This document shows positions 16,626 to 29,400 of a stretch of DNA of 64,000 bases, piece after piece. Source of the DNA: Humisphaera borealis (GTDB lineage: Bacteria; Planctomycetota; Phycisphaerae; Tepidisphaerales; Tepidisphaeraceae); contig NZ_CP063458.1 in assembly GCF_015169395.1 (NCBI RefSeq), positions 930,001-994,000 of the forward strand, given 5' to 3'. Within the stretch, counting starts at the first letter, position 1; each line of letters begins with the position of its first letter. A program made the translations under genes and the position numbers. The notes beneath the pieces are model-generated. The model saw only the letters and a program-made list of their open reading frames with translations, did not search any database and was not told where the DNA came from.

Positions 16626-17915
16626 TCAGGGTTTGATCAGGAGCGGCTCGGCCCAGATCGCATAGTTGCTTTTGGGCTCCGATCCGCGCGAAGTCAGCGA
16701 GAGCTTCAACTCGGCTACACCGCTGATGTCGCAGTCGAAGGCGTGGGCCGGTTCGGTACCGGCGACGATTGCCGACGCAAGCGTCTTTCCATCGCCGATG
16801 ACCGCGAACTCAACCTTGCCCTTTTCGCCGAGTTGCGGATGGAGTCCGCCAAGAACGGAAAAGCGGGCATACGTCCCCCTGGGCAGATGGAACATCAGGG
16901 ACTTGCCCATGCCTGCGCTGACGCCATTAGTGAACTCGCGTTCGGCAGTGCCGTCGCCGTCCGAGACGCGCAGCCGCAGCGGCATTGCCTTCTTTCCCTC
17001 GGCCAGAATGACGCCGGACCGCGCATGTCCCCAGTGAGGCGAACTGTAAAACTGCGACTGGGGGTAGTAGAGGCTCGCCGCTTCAAGCGGAAAGAACCCG
17101 CCGATCGCTACACGCCTGAGTGACTTCTGCTCGGCCTCATCGAACCGCTCGGCGCCGAGACAAAGAATCGTGTACATCGCATCGGCGACGACCTGTGCGT
17201 CCACTTTTGCGGCTTTGATCTGCCAGCTCTCGACGCGTTTTGCGTCGTCGGCGTATAGCGCCTGGATGATCGGCAGGGTCGTCGATCGTGCGTTGAGAAT
17301 GCCGTCGTGGATGCGGTGCAGCAAGCGCCAGGAGGCTTCGTCGACCGTCGTCCCCAGCAGCGCGGGCTTGTAGTCTGCGAGGGTGACGGCAAACGTTCCG
17401 TTCTCGACCGGACCATGAAGCAACTGGTCCTTCATCGCATCGGGCGGCGGCATGAACTGCTGAAGCAGGGTGAACATGTTGTCGCCGGGCATCGTGTGGG
17501 ACGGGCTGCCGTAATCTTCGATCTGGTGGCAGATCGTGCCCATGTAGCGGGCGGCGTCCTTCACGTTTTTGGCTCGAAGCGCGTCGACCGCCTTGCCCAT
17601 AAAATAGCGCAGCGTCTGCAGGTTCTCCGGCTGCTGTGCCGGCAGGTGCAGATTGAGCAGGTAGACCTCGGCCCTTCCCTCGATCATCGCAAAGCGGGCG
17701 TTAGGGCGGTCCGTAAAGACGTTGTCTGGAATCATGCAGTACTTGCCGGCCAGCGGGGCAAGCTCGTCGCCGAGTAACTGCTGCTGCCAGGGCGGGAGTA
17801 CCTCAAGCGCGGCTTTGGTGATGGCCAGATGCGGCTCGCCCCATGCGAAAGCGGACCCGGCAGGTAGGGCGATCGCGGCCAGAAATAGAAGCCTGAGCAG
17901 ATTGAATCGAATCAT
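16626..17915 (-). CDS. Zinc-dependent phospholipase C / S1-P1 nuclease-like protein with NPCBM domain
   Basis: 429 residues with signal peptide (LLFLAAIALPAGSAFA). The mature N-terminus would be WGEPH, matching the Trp that ligates zinc through its amino group in phospholipase C and P1-type enzymes. HQIEDYGSPSH supplies the H-x3-D-x5-H-type zinc ligands, and LNLHLPAQQPENLQTLRYFM fits the helical fold. Residues about 325-428 are an NPCBM-like carbohydrate-binding beta-sandwich (FSVLGGLHPQLGEKGKVEFA, SGVAELKLSLTSRG). I infer a secreted zinc hydrolase targeted to glycans. The substrate class (phospholipid or nucleic acid) is not settled. Confidence 0.75.
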   Translation of the reverse strand: MIRFNLLRLLFLAAIALPAGSAFAWGEPHLAITKAALEVLPPWQQQLLGDELAPLAGKYCMIPDNVFTDRPNARFAMIEGRAEVYLLNLHLPAQQPENLQTLRYFMGKAVDALRAKNVKDAARYMGTICHQIEDYGSPSHTMPGDNMFTLLQQFMPPPDAMKDQLLHGPVENGTFAVTLADYKPALLGTTVDEASWRLLHRIHDGILNARSTTLPIIQALYADDAKRVESWQIKAAKVDAQVVADAMYTILCLGAERFDEAEQKSLRRVAIGGFFPLEAASLYYPQSQFYSSPHWGHARSGVILAEGKKAMPLRLRVSDGDGTAEREFTNGVSAGMGKSLMFHLPRGTYARFSVLGGLHPQLGEKGKVEFAVIGDGKTLASAIVAGTEPAHAFDCDISGVAELKLSLTSRGSEPKSNYAIWAEPLLIKP

Positions 17916-17948
17916 CGGATCCTGATTGTACCGCAGGTAGAAATGAAG

Positions 17949-17991
17949 CCGCAGCCCGCGGGCAGTGCTCGCGGGCTGCGGTTGGGTTTTT
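17949..17991. terminator. GC-rich hairpin with T-run
   Basis: CCGCAGCCCGCG and CGCGGGCTGCGG pair perfectly over a 9-nt loop and are followed on the plus strand by TTGGGTTTTT. It lies between the end of the giant surface protein gene and the start of the phospholipase gene, both on the minus strand. The T-run favours the plus direction; on the minus strand the tail is CTTCATTT. It probably still insulates the two genes. Confidence 0.6.
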
Positions 17992-18043
17992 GCAATCGAC
18001 TCTACGCTCGCAGGCGAATCCTGCTGAGCGTAGCGGCTGAAGG

Positions 18044-21088
<3,045 letters not shown>

Positions 21089-21214
21089 AGCCAATCCTCG
21101 TTCTGCCGCTGCCCGGACGTCTGTCGCCCCGGCAAGGGACTTCTGTTGAATCGGGCATGGCTCGTTGCCTGCCTCGCTTCAACAAAGTAAGGATTTCTCG
21201 AGTTCTTCAGCCTG

Positions 21215-21349
21215 ACTGCAAACATTGCAGGGAACAGGCTTTCCAAGCCCCAAGTCGAGGGAAAGCCCTGATGTCAGGGCTCGATTGCAGCGACGATGAT
21301 AACCATTTGGCCGATTCCCTACGGAGGACCCCCTGCAATGTTTGCAGGG
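21215..21349. promoter_or_regulatory. Two matching dyads in divergent promoter region
   Basis: CTGCAAACATTGCAG (21217-21231) and CTGCAATGTTTGCAG (21333-21347) are reverse complements of each other. Each is itself a dyad, CTGCAA-N3-TTGCAG, and each is flanked by GGG/CCC. They lie 116 bp apart in the 335-bp gap between the divergent surface-protein and sensor-kinase genes. A third dyad, AGCCCTGA-TG-TCAGGGCT (21264-21281), sits between them. The spacing is close to 11 helical turns, which suits cooperative binding with looping. The binding protein is unknown. Confidence 0.55.
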
Positions 21350-21423
21350 TAGAATTGAAGTTTGCCCATGCGGATTACCCTCATCCCGTCGGCGTATGAC
21401 TTCTTTCGCTTGGTCGGCGGTGA

Positions 21424-23055
21424 ATGATGAACCTTAAAACCCAGTTCTTCCTCTGGTGTTCGCTTCTACTGCTGGGCGTGCTGTGCCTCGGCGGGTTCAG
21501 CGTCTGGTCGCTGGAGGCGATGTCGCGATCGTCGCGCGCCGCTACCGCGTCCTACGCGGCGCAGGATCGCGCCGAATCCACCGTGACCAAGGTCGCCTGG
21601 CTGCGCGACAGTTTCCGTGGCACCGAGCCACGCACTTCGGACGACCGGCAGTACTTCGCCTCGGTGCGACAGGAAATCACCGAGATTATCGGCCACCTTC
21701 GCCAGTCGGCGCAGGTCGACCACGGCGACGCTGCGGCCGAACTGCAATTGAGCGACGCGCTTCAGGAGCATCTGGAATCGGCGGCTCGCCATGCGGGCGT
21801 GGGCGAGTCATCGGAGGGTTCCGGTACCCCGGTTCCCCTCAACCGGATGGCAGCGGGTGACATCAAGCGATCGGCCGAAGAACTGGAACGGCTTCGGCAA
21901 TCGCTCACTGCAACGACGAAAACGTCCTCCGCCGCGGCCCGGCATCATCTGGTCGTCTCCTCACAACAGCTTTCGAGCTGGGTGACCGCGGCGTATGTAC
22001 TCCTGGCGATCGTGACGGCGGCGTCGGTCGCGATTTTTGTCAAACAGTATCGATCGCTGGTTCGCCCTCTTTACGTCTTGCGGGGCGAGATGCAGCGCAG
22101 TGCCGCCCGCGAGTTTCGAGAGGAAGTCCGACCGGCCGGTCAGCGGGAGTTCCGCGATATCGCCGGCTTTTTCAACGGGCTGGCCCGCGACCTGGCCGAA
22201 CTTTACCGGGATCTGGAGAACAAGGTCATCGCCCGCAGCCGCGAACTGGTCCGCTCCGAACGCCTGGCGAGCGTTGGGTTTCTCGCCGCAGGGGTGGCCC
22301 ATGAAATCAACAACCCGCTGAGCATCATCTCCGGATACGCGGAACTGGCGGCCAACGGATTGCGGCGGGTCATGCTAGATGAAGGCGACATGGACTCATC
22401 GGCGTCCGGCGGGGGTTCTGAGGCCGAGGCCGAAGCACTTGCCGCGGCACTGGATGCGCAAACCATCATCCGCGACGAAGCCTTCAGGTGTAAGGAGATC
22501 ACGAGCCGATTGCTGTCCCTGGCACGCGGCGGGACCGATGAGCGAAAGCCGCTCTGCCTCGACGACGTCGCCCGCCAGGTCGCCGTGCTCACCAAGGGTC
22601 TAAAGAACTACAACGACCGAAATGTGCTGGTCGATTTCCGGCCGTCCGACGTGCTCGATGTGGTCGCCAATCCCACCGAGATCAAGCAAGTGCTGCTGAA
22701 CCTGACCATCAATGCCTTGGAAGCCGTATCGCCCGGTACCGGGCAGGTCAGGATCGCGGGCAAGCGGGCCGGCGAGTGGGTGGAGCTGTCGGTCGAAGAC
22801 AACGGAAAAGGGATGTCCCGCGAGACACTCGAGCATGTCTTCGAACCCTTTTTCACCGCCAAACGCGGCGTCGGCGAGCCGGGAACGGGGCTGGGGCTGT
22901 CGATCACGCACGCGATCATTGAGAACCACGGCGGCCGGATCAGCGCCGAAAGCGCGGGCGTCGGCCGCGGCAGCCGGTTCATTCTCCGCCTGCCGGCCCT
23001 CGTCCGTGCCGTTGCGGCAGCGGCGGCCGTGACGGCAGTGGTGAACCCGCTCTGA
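21424..23055 (+). CDS. Membrane sensor histidine kinase (NtrB-like)
   Basis: 543 residues. TM1 (FFLWCSLLLLGVLCLGGFSV) and TM2 (AAYVLLAIVTAASVAIFV, near 190) enclose a ~150-residue helical periplasmic sensor. A HAMP-like linker follows (VRPLYVLRGEMQ), then HisKA with the phospho-acceptor in GVAHEINNPLSIISGYAEL, and HATPase_c with N box (LLNLTINALEAV), G1 (VEDNGKGM), F box (FEPFFTAKR) and G2 (GTGLGLSI). Two ATG codons in tandem (21424, 21427) could start it. It is followed after 28 bp by its likely response regulator. Confidence 0.9.
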   Translation: MMNLKTQFFLWCSLLLLGVLCLGGFSVWSLEAMSRSSRAATASYAAQDRAESTVTKVAWLRDSFRGTEPRTSDDRQYFASVRQEITEIIGHLRQSAQVDHGDAAAELQLSDALQEHLESAARHAGVGESSEGSGTPVPLNRMAAGDIKRSAEELERLRQSLTATTKTSSAAARHHLVVSSQQLSSWVTAAYVLLAIVTAASVAIFVKQYRSLVRPLYVLRGEMQRSAAREFREEVRPAGQREFRDIAGFFNGLARDLAELYRDLENKVIARSRELVRSERLASVGFLAAGVAHEINNPLSIISGYAELAANGLRRVMLDEGDMDSSASGGGSEAEAEALAAALDAQTIIRDEAFRCKEITSRLLSLARGGTDERKPLCLDDVARQVAVLTKGLKNYNDRNVLVDFRPSDVLDVVANPTEIKQVLLNLTINALEAVSPGTGQVRIAGKRAGEWVELSVEDNGKGMSRETLEHVFEPFFTAKRGVGEPGTGLGLSITHAIIENHGGRISAESAGVGRGSRFILRLPALVRAVAAAAAVTAVVNPL

Positions 23056-23083
23056 TGCCGCGTCGTAACCATCTGGAGCTGAC

Positions 23084-23767
23084 GTGAAACTTCAACCCGG
23101 CAATGACAACTTCGACACCCCGCACGTCGCCTCGACCGGACGTGACGTCCTGGTCGTCGAAGACGAGTATCGCATCCGTGAAATGCTGGCCAAAGCGTTG
23201 AAGGAGATGGGCTTTACCGGCACGTTCGCCTCTTCGGCCGAGGCTGGTGCCAAGCTGCTCGCCCAGCGATCGTTCGACTTTCTCATCCTGGATCTGAATC
23301 TTCCGGGCAAGGGCGGGATCGCGTTCCTCGAGGCGTTGCGTCGCGATCATCACGATCTGCAGGTCATCATCCTGACAGGGTTCGGCGATCTCGAAGCGGC
23401 CCGCGCCGCCATCCACCTGGATGTGGTGGAGTTCCTGACCAAGCCTTGTGCCCTGGGAACGCTGGAAGTCGCGCTGGATCGCGCCAGTAAGCGACGTCGC
23501 GGCCAGGTCATCGCGGAACGTGCGGCGGCGGAGGAACGGGCACCCACTTTCGCGCAGGAGCCGGCACGGCCTGTGATGACGTCTTCCAGTCACGAGGCTG
23601 CGGTCGCCGACGGCGGTTCGATGGAGGAGCTCGAACAGAAGCACATCCTGCATGTGCTCGAGAAGCATAGGGGAAACCGCACTGCCGCCGCGGCCGAATT
23701 GGGTATTAGCATCCGGAAGCTGTATTACCGGTTGGGTCAGTATCAGAAGCAGGGATTACTTTCATGA
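23084..23767 (+). CDS. Response regulator, receiver plus Fis-type HTH (ActR/RegA/PrrA-like)
   Basis: 227 residues from a GTG. The receiver domain is complete: acidic pair EDE after VLVVE, phospho-acceptor in [13 protein letters not shown], Thr in IILTGFG and Lys in FLTKPC. A linker rich in Ala/Glu follows, then a C-terminal Fis-like helix-turn-helix ([35 protein letters not shown]). The layout is that of the RegA/ActR redox regulators, which bind DNA through the Fis HTH without an AAA+ domain. Its stop overlaps the ATG of the next gene (ATGA), so all three genes probably form one operon. Confidence 0.9.
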   Translation: MKLQPGNDNFDTPHVASTGRDVLVVEDEYRIREMLAKALKEMGFTGTFASSAEAGAKLLAQRSFDFLILDLNLPGKGGIAFLEALRRDHHDLQVIILTGFGDLEAARAAIHLDVVEFLTKPCALGTLEVALDRASKRRRGQVIAERAAAEERAPTFAQEPARPVMTSSSHEAAVADGGSMEELEQKHILHVLEKHRGNRTAAAAELGISIRKLYYRLGQYQKQGLLS

Positions 23768-24690
23768 AGTCCACCCGCGCCTCCTGCATCTTGCCATCGC
23801 ATTGCCTTATGGTGCGGTCGTCCGCACTGGGCTCGCGTCAGCGTTGGATGGTAGGGTTCACCCTGGTCGAGCTTCTGGTGGTTATTGGAATCATCGCCTT
23901 GATGATTTCAATTCTGCTTCCGAGCCTTGGTCGCGCCAGGGAACAGGCCACGCGTATCCGGTGTGCCGCGAATCTGCGGCAACTCGGACTGGCGATGCAG
24001 ACGTACAGTCTGGCCGAGCCCAACGGCAGCTACCCTCGCACAAAGTACGACCCGAGCAAAAAGCAGATGCTGCTTGATAACGCCGGCTATCTCGTCCCGG
24101 CGACTTTTGGCAATTCAGGATACGTCGGGGAGAACAACGTGCCGGCGAGCTTATTCTTGCTGATGAAAACGCAGAAGCTTTCGCCGCAGATGTTCCTCTG
24201 CCCCGCGACTGAAGGCGTCGCCTACCCGGAAGACCCGAAGCAATCGAGCAACTGGAAAACGATCCCGCTGCAGATGACCTATTCGCTGGCATCGGCGTTT
24301 CCGTCGGCGGCGAGCCCGGCAACGTCGCGACTGCAGTGGAAGAACACCTTGGGGGCCGAGTTTGCCCTGATCGCCGACATTAACCCCGGCACCCGGGGCG
24401 GAACGAATCCACCGAACAACACCGTCGCCCCTCCGCATACCGCAAGCCCGTCCGCCATGGCCGCTGCCAACTCCAACAATCACGGGAATACCGGCCAGAA
24501 TGTGCTTTACGCCGACGGCCACGCCGAGTTTCAGAACACGCCCTATGCCGGCGAGTTTCGCAGTAACGGCATTCGCGATCACATCTACACCGCCGGCACC
24601 GGCGACGGGGGTATCACCAGCGAGTTGGCGATGCCGGTGGATGCACACGACTCTGTATTACTCCCGACGGACGATCCGGGTGGGAAGTAG
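23764..24690 (+). CDS. Prepilin-like (type II secretion/type IV pilin) protein, DUF1559-like
   Basis: 308 residues. After a 30-residue leader the protein has a prepilin peptidase/methylation motif [19 protein letters not shown] with Glu at +5, then [20 protein letters not shown]. This start and the C-terminal segment [18 protein letters not shown] (H-x-n-DG type tail) mark the large planctomycete family of pseudopilin-like proteins. The leader is unusually long for a prepilin; an internal ATG at 23809 or 23848 ([15 protein letters not shown]) would shorten it. The gene overlaps the response regulator by four bases, which hints that the two-component system controls a pilus-like or secretion component. 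Confidence 0.85.
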   Translation: MKSTRASCILPSHCLMVRSSALGSRQRWMVGFTLVELLVVIGIIALMISILLPSLGRAREQATRIRCAANLRQLGLAMQTYSLAEPNGSYPRTKYDPSKKQMLLDNAGYLVPATFGNSGYVGENNVPASLFLLMKTQKLSPQMFLCPATEGVAYPEDPKQSSNWKTIPLQMTYSLASAFPSAASPATSRLQWKNTLGAEFALIADINPGTRGGTNPPNNTVAPPHTASPSAMAAANSNNHGNTGQNVLYADGHAEFQNTPYAGEFRSNGIRDHIYTAGTGDGGITSELAMPVDAHDSVLLPTDDPGGK

Positions 24691-24773
24691 CCGGGAGCAT
24701 GTCATCAGGATGCCGGTGTGACCGCCCGGCTCGACGAGCTTAACGCGTTGCCCAACTCAGGGGTCGAAGGCGG

Positions 24774-26186
24774 TCACTCGATCTGCCGAAGCTGCAGTGA
24801 ATCGATGACCTTCCCGTGTGCCAACGCGTTGGTGATCACTACCAGCCAGGTGCCGCGATCGCACCAACTCCGTCTCTTGAGGTACTTCAAGGCGTTCTGG
24901 ATCGTCTCTTCGGGGTCGTCGCTGAAGGGCATCAGGAATGGCTCGACGCCCCAGGGCAGCAGCAACTGGCGGAAGAGCGCCTCGTCATCAGTGAAGGCGT
25001 AGATCGGCACGCCGATCGGCCGCAGCGCCCCAAGTGTGTAGGCCAAAAATCCGCTGCGGGTAAACACCACGATCCCCGACTGCCCCAGTTCCTGTGCCAA
25101 TACTGCGGCGGAACGGAGCATCTTGCTCTTGGGCTCGGTCAACTTGATCGCGTCGTTCATCCCGCGGACTTCGACCGGCTCAGTGCTCTTGACGATGTTC
25201 TTCAGCACCTCCACGCACTCGAGTGGATACAGACCTGTCGTGGTCTCGCCCGACAACATGACCGCATCGGCCCGCTCGCGGACGGCGTTGCTGACGTCGG
25301 AAATCTCAGCCCGCGTCGGCATCGGAGCGCTGATCATCGATTCCAGCAGGTGCGTGGCGATGATGACCGGCTTGCCCTCGGCGAGGCAGTTGTCGACGAT
25401 CCGCCGCTGCACCAGCGGCAGCACGTGGTAGTCGATTTCGATGCCCAGGTCGCCGCGGGCGACCATCACCGCGTCGGTCACCTTCACGATCGCTTCGAGG
25501 TTTCGCAGGCCGCTCTGGTCTTCGATCTTGGCGACGATCCGGGCTCTGGAACCGAGGCTGTCGAGCAGCGCCCGCAGGACCAGGATGTCGTCGCTTCGGC
25601 GGACGAACGAAAGTGCGTAAAAGTCGATCCCCGCGGCGACGCCGGCGCGGATATCCCGCTCGTCCTTCTCGGTCAGCGACGGAAGGTTGACATCAACCCC
25701 GGGCAGATTGATATGTCGGCGGGAGCCGAGCTTGCCCGGCGTGAGCACGCGACACAGCACGTGCGTTTCGTCTTTCGAGAGCACTTCAAGCCTTAGCAGC
25801 CCGCTGTCCACCAGGACCGTGGAGCCGACGGCGACATCCCCCGGGAGGCCGGGGTAATTGACGATCACACCCGTCACGCCGGGGGTTGGTGTTTCGGTGT
25901 AGAACTCGAACTCATCACCGATGTTGAGTTCGATCGCCTCGGGAACCGGGCCGGTACGAATCTCCGGGCCCTTGACGTCCATCATGACCGCGACTTGGCG
26001 CTGCAGCTGTGACGATACGCTGCGAATGCGTGCGACCAGCGACTGCACCCATTCGCCGGTGCCATGTGCCATGTTCAACCGGATGACATCGACCCCGAGG
26101 TTGATGATCTGCGAGAGCTTCTGTTCGCTTTCCGTGGCAGGTCCAACGGTGGCGACAATCTTCGTGTGTCTGTAGTAACCGCGCAT
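24774..26186 (-). CDS. pyk: Pyruvate kinase
   Basis: 470 residues from the ATG at 26186 (MRGYYRHTKIVATVGPA). It transfers phosphate from phosphoenolpyruvate to ADP, the last step of glycolysis. Landmarks: TKIVATVGPATES, DVIRLNMAHG, MMDVKGPEIRTG, RIVAKIEDQSGLRNLEAI (the usual IE lysine segment), VARGDLGIEI, KPVIIATHLLESM (usually ATQMLESM) and the C-terminal ADAVMLSGETTTGLYPLECV. An open frame extends 55 codons further upstream without homology, so the internal ATG is used. The gene converges on the prepilin gene. Confidence 0.93.
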   Translation of the reverse strand: MRGYYRHTKIVATVGPATESEQKLSQIINLGVDVIRLNMAHGTGEWVQSLVARIRSVSSQLQRQVAVMMDVKGPEIRTGPVPEAIELNIGDEFEFYTETPTPGVTGVIVNYPGLPGDVAVGSTVLVDSGLLRLEVLSKDETHVLCRVLTPGKLGSRRHINLPGVDVNLPSLTEKDERDIRAGVAAGIDFYALSFVRRSDDILVLRALLDSLGSRARIVAKIEDQSGLRNLEAIVKVTDAVMVARGDLGIEIDYHVLPLVQRRIVDNCLAEGKPVIIATHLLESMISAPMPTRAEISDVSNAVRERADAVMLSGETTTGLYPLECVEVLKNIVKSTEPVEVRGMNDAIKLTEPKSKMLRSAAVLAQELGQSGIVVFTRSGFLAYTLGALRPIGVPIYAFTDDEALFRQLLLPWGVEPFLMPFSDDPEETIQNALKYLKRRSWCDRGTWLVVITNALAHGKVIDSLQLRQIE

Positions 26187-26459
26187 GAATGTCCACTTCG
26201 GATGGTGCCGGGGCGAGGAATGGCCCCGGAGGAGCGCGGCGGATGGTTCCGTGGAGATTAACAGAGTCCCCGGGAACCGCAAATTGCGACAAGAACTTGT
26301 TCGCTGAATCCGAACAAACTCCCCGCGCAGCCCTGATATGCTGTCGATCACCGGGCGGCCCTGGCGGACAGGCAGCGACTTCAGGGCTCGACAGGACGTC
26401 GCACCGCAGATCTTTGTTCTTGTAGATTCGAACCTTCGCCCACTTCGACGGTATCACCG

Positions 26460-29400
26460 ATGATGAGATTCGCCGCTCTCTTTTTCACAGTACTGGCTCT
26501 GACGTGCTCCACCACCCGGGCGACGACCGCCGCAGAATCGCCATCGCCCGGCGACCTTGAGTTCTTCGAGAACAAGATCCGCCCTGTGCTGATCGAGCGG
26601 TGCTACAAGTGCCATTCGCACAAGGAAGGCAAGGACAAGGGAGGCCTTTATCTTGACAGCCGGGCTGCGTTGCTGGCCGGCGGCGATAACGGGCCGTCGA
26701 TCGTTGCCGGGGACCCCGGCAAGTCGAAGCTGATCGAAGCGATCGCGTACAAGAACGTCGATCTTCAGATGCCGCCGAAGGGAAAGCTTTCCGAGCAGCA
26801 GGTCGCTGACTTCACAGAATGGGTCAAACGCGGCGCACCTTGGCCGGCCGAGCAAGGGACGGTGGTCGCCAAGCCGAGTTCGAACTTCGACATCGCGCAG
26901 CGAAAGGCCGACCACTGGGCGTGGCAACCGGTCAAGCCAGTGGCGCCGCCGACGGTCAAAGATGCGTCCTGGCCGGCGGGGGACATCGACCGGTTCATCT
27001 TGGCGAAGCTCGAGGCAAAGGATCTGAAGCCGGCCGAGCAGGCCGACCGCCGAACGCTCATCCGCCGGGCGAGTTTCGCGATCACCGGCCTTCCGCCGAC
27101 AGTGGACGAGGTCGAAGCATTTGTAGCCGATGCTTCGCCGAACGCGTTTGAGAAAGTGGTCGATCGCCTGCTGGCGTCGCCGCACTTCGGCGAGCGATGG
27201 GCGCGGCACTGGCTCGATCTTGTCCGCTACGCCGAGACACGCGGCCACGAGTTCGATCATGCCATTGATGGCGCGTTTCAGTACCGCGACTACGTCATCC
27301 GGGCCTTCAACGCCGATGTGCCTTACGACCAGTTCGTCGTCGAGCACATCGCCGGCGATCTGTTGGAGAAACCCCGGACAGGCCGCTCGGGGGAGGTCAA
27401 CGAATCGATCCTGGCGACGGGTTTCTGGTTTCTCGGCGAATGGGTGCACTCGCCCGTCGATATCCGCCAGGACGAGACCGACCGCGTTGACAACCAGATT
27501 GACGTCATGGGCAAGACGTTCCTCGGGCTCACCATCGGCTGCGCCCGCTGCCACGATCACAAGTTCGACGCGATCAAGGACGAAGACTATTACGCGCTCG
27601 CCGGCTTCCTGCATTCGAGCAGCTACCGCGATGTGGCGTTCGAGAATGACACCTTCAACCGCGGCGTTGTGGGGAAGCTGGCCGAGATTGATAGCCAGAC
27701 CCGGGCGAAGCTGCGAGCCGAGTTGGCGCGCGCCACGCAGCCGACCGCCGACCGACTGAACGCGTATCTCGCGGCCGCGGTCGCCCAGCTTCGCGATGCC
27801 AATGCAAAGCCGCCGGCCGATCTCAACCCGAGGATCGTTGCTACGTGGCGAGGAGAACTGCAGAGGGCCAAGACGGCGGCACACCCGCTGTTCGTGCTGG
27901 CATCAATCGCCCGGCTGAATCCGCCGGCGACGACAGAACAGGTATCCAAGGCGCTCGCCGAACTGGCGACGCCGGCGGCCGGGCAGGCCGCCATCACGGT
28001 TGTTGACTACGGCGCGGTTGCGCCGGGGCAATGGATCGCCGACGGTTTTGCGTTCGGTACCCAGCCACCTTCGTCCGCGGATTTCCGGATTGGTGCCGCT
28101 GACGCGCCGGTCGCAAAAGTCTTTGACGGCGCGACCGCCAGCAGTGACGCCGCCGGGACCAACGCCACCGGCGCCGATTTGCCCGGCTTGATCCGCACGC
28201 CGACGTTCCTGATCACCAAGCCGAAGCTGAGCATGCTCGTCCGCGGCAACGGCAAGGCGTTCATTTGCATCGATTCCCACCGGATGGTCCGCGGTCCGTT
28301 GCACGGCGTTTCGAACCAGCAAATCAAGGCCCCGGATTGGCAAATCAAAGCCGTCGATCTGAGCGGCTACATCGGTCAGCGGGCCCATATCGAGTTCGAG
28401 GCCGCCGGTCAGTCGTCGCTGGACATCCGGTTCGTTAAGCTCGGGGATACGGCAGAAGTACTGCCGACGCTGGGCGGATCGGTCGCCCGCGCCATCGGCG
28501 ACCGTGTGACCAGCGTGGACGGCGTCGCAGGGGCCATGGCAGCCCAATTGACGCAAGCATGGCACGTCATCGCCAAGGCGACCGGACCCGCACCAGCCCA
28601 CGCCGCACTCGCCGACTGGCTCTGGCAGAAGCCCGCACTTCTCGGCTACGACGACGCCGCGAAAGAACGCGTGTCGGCAATCCTCGCCGACCACGCCAAG
28701 AACCGTCAGCCGATCCGCTCTCAGTTCAAACTGTCCGCCACCGCGATGGCGATGCTCGACGGCACCGGCTTCGACGAGCGCCTGCTGATCCGCGGCCTGC
28801 ACAAGACGCCCGGCGACGTCATCCCTCGGCGGTTTCTCGAAGCGCTCGACGGCCCGGCGCCGATGAAGATCGATCGCGGCTCCGGCCGGCTGCAACTGGC
28901 GCAGAAAATCGCCAGCGGCGATAACCCGCTCACCAGTCGGGTGATGGTTAACCGCGTCTGGCATCACCTCTTCGGCCGGGGCATTGTGGCGAGCACCGAC
29001 AACTTCGGTCAGCTCGGGGATCGGCCGACGCACCCGGAGCTGCTCGACCACCTCGCCGCCGAGTTTGTGAAAGACGGCTGGTCAACCAAGCGGCTGATCC
29101 GCCGGCTCATCCTGACACGCACCTGGCAGATGAGCAGCCGTGAGACAGGAGTCGCGACGACTGCCGACCCGCAAAACCTTCTGCTGCACCGATCGAATCT
29201 CCAGCGACTGGAAGGCGAGGCGATTCGCGACCAGATGCTTGCGATCTCCGGCCGGCTCGACCCGAAACTGTTCGGGCCGAGTGTCGACGTCTACCTGACC
29301 GACTTCATGGAAGGCCGTGGCCGCCCCGGCAGGAGCGGCCCGATGGACGGTGCCGGCCGCCGGAGCATCTACACCGCCATCCGCCGAAACTTCCTCCCGC

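Noticed and set aside
26454-27884. 476-codon minus-strand frame opposite DUF1549
   Set aside because: It is an antisense shadow of the cytochrome/DUF1549 region.
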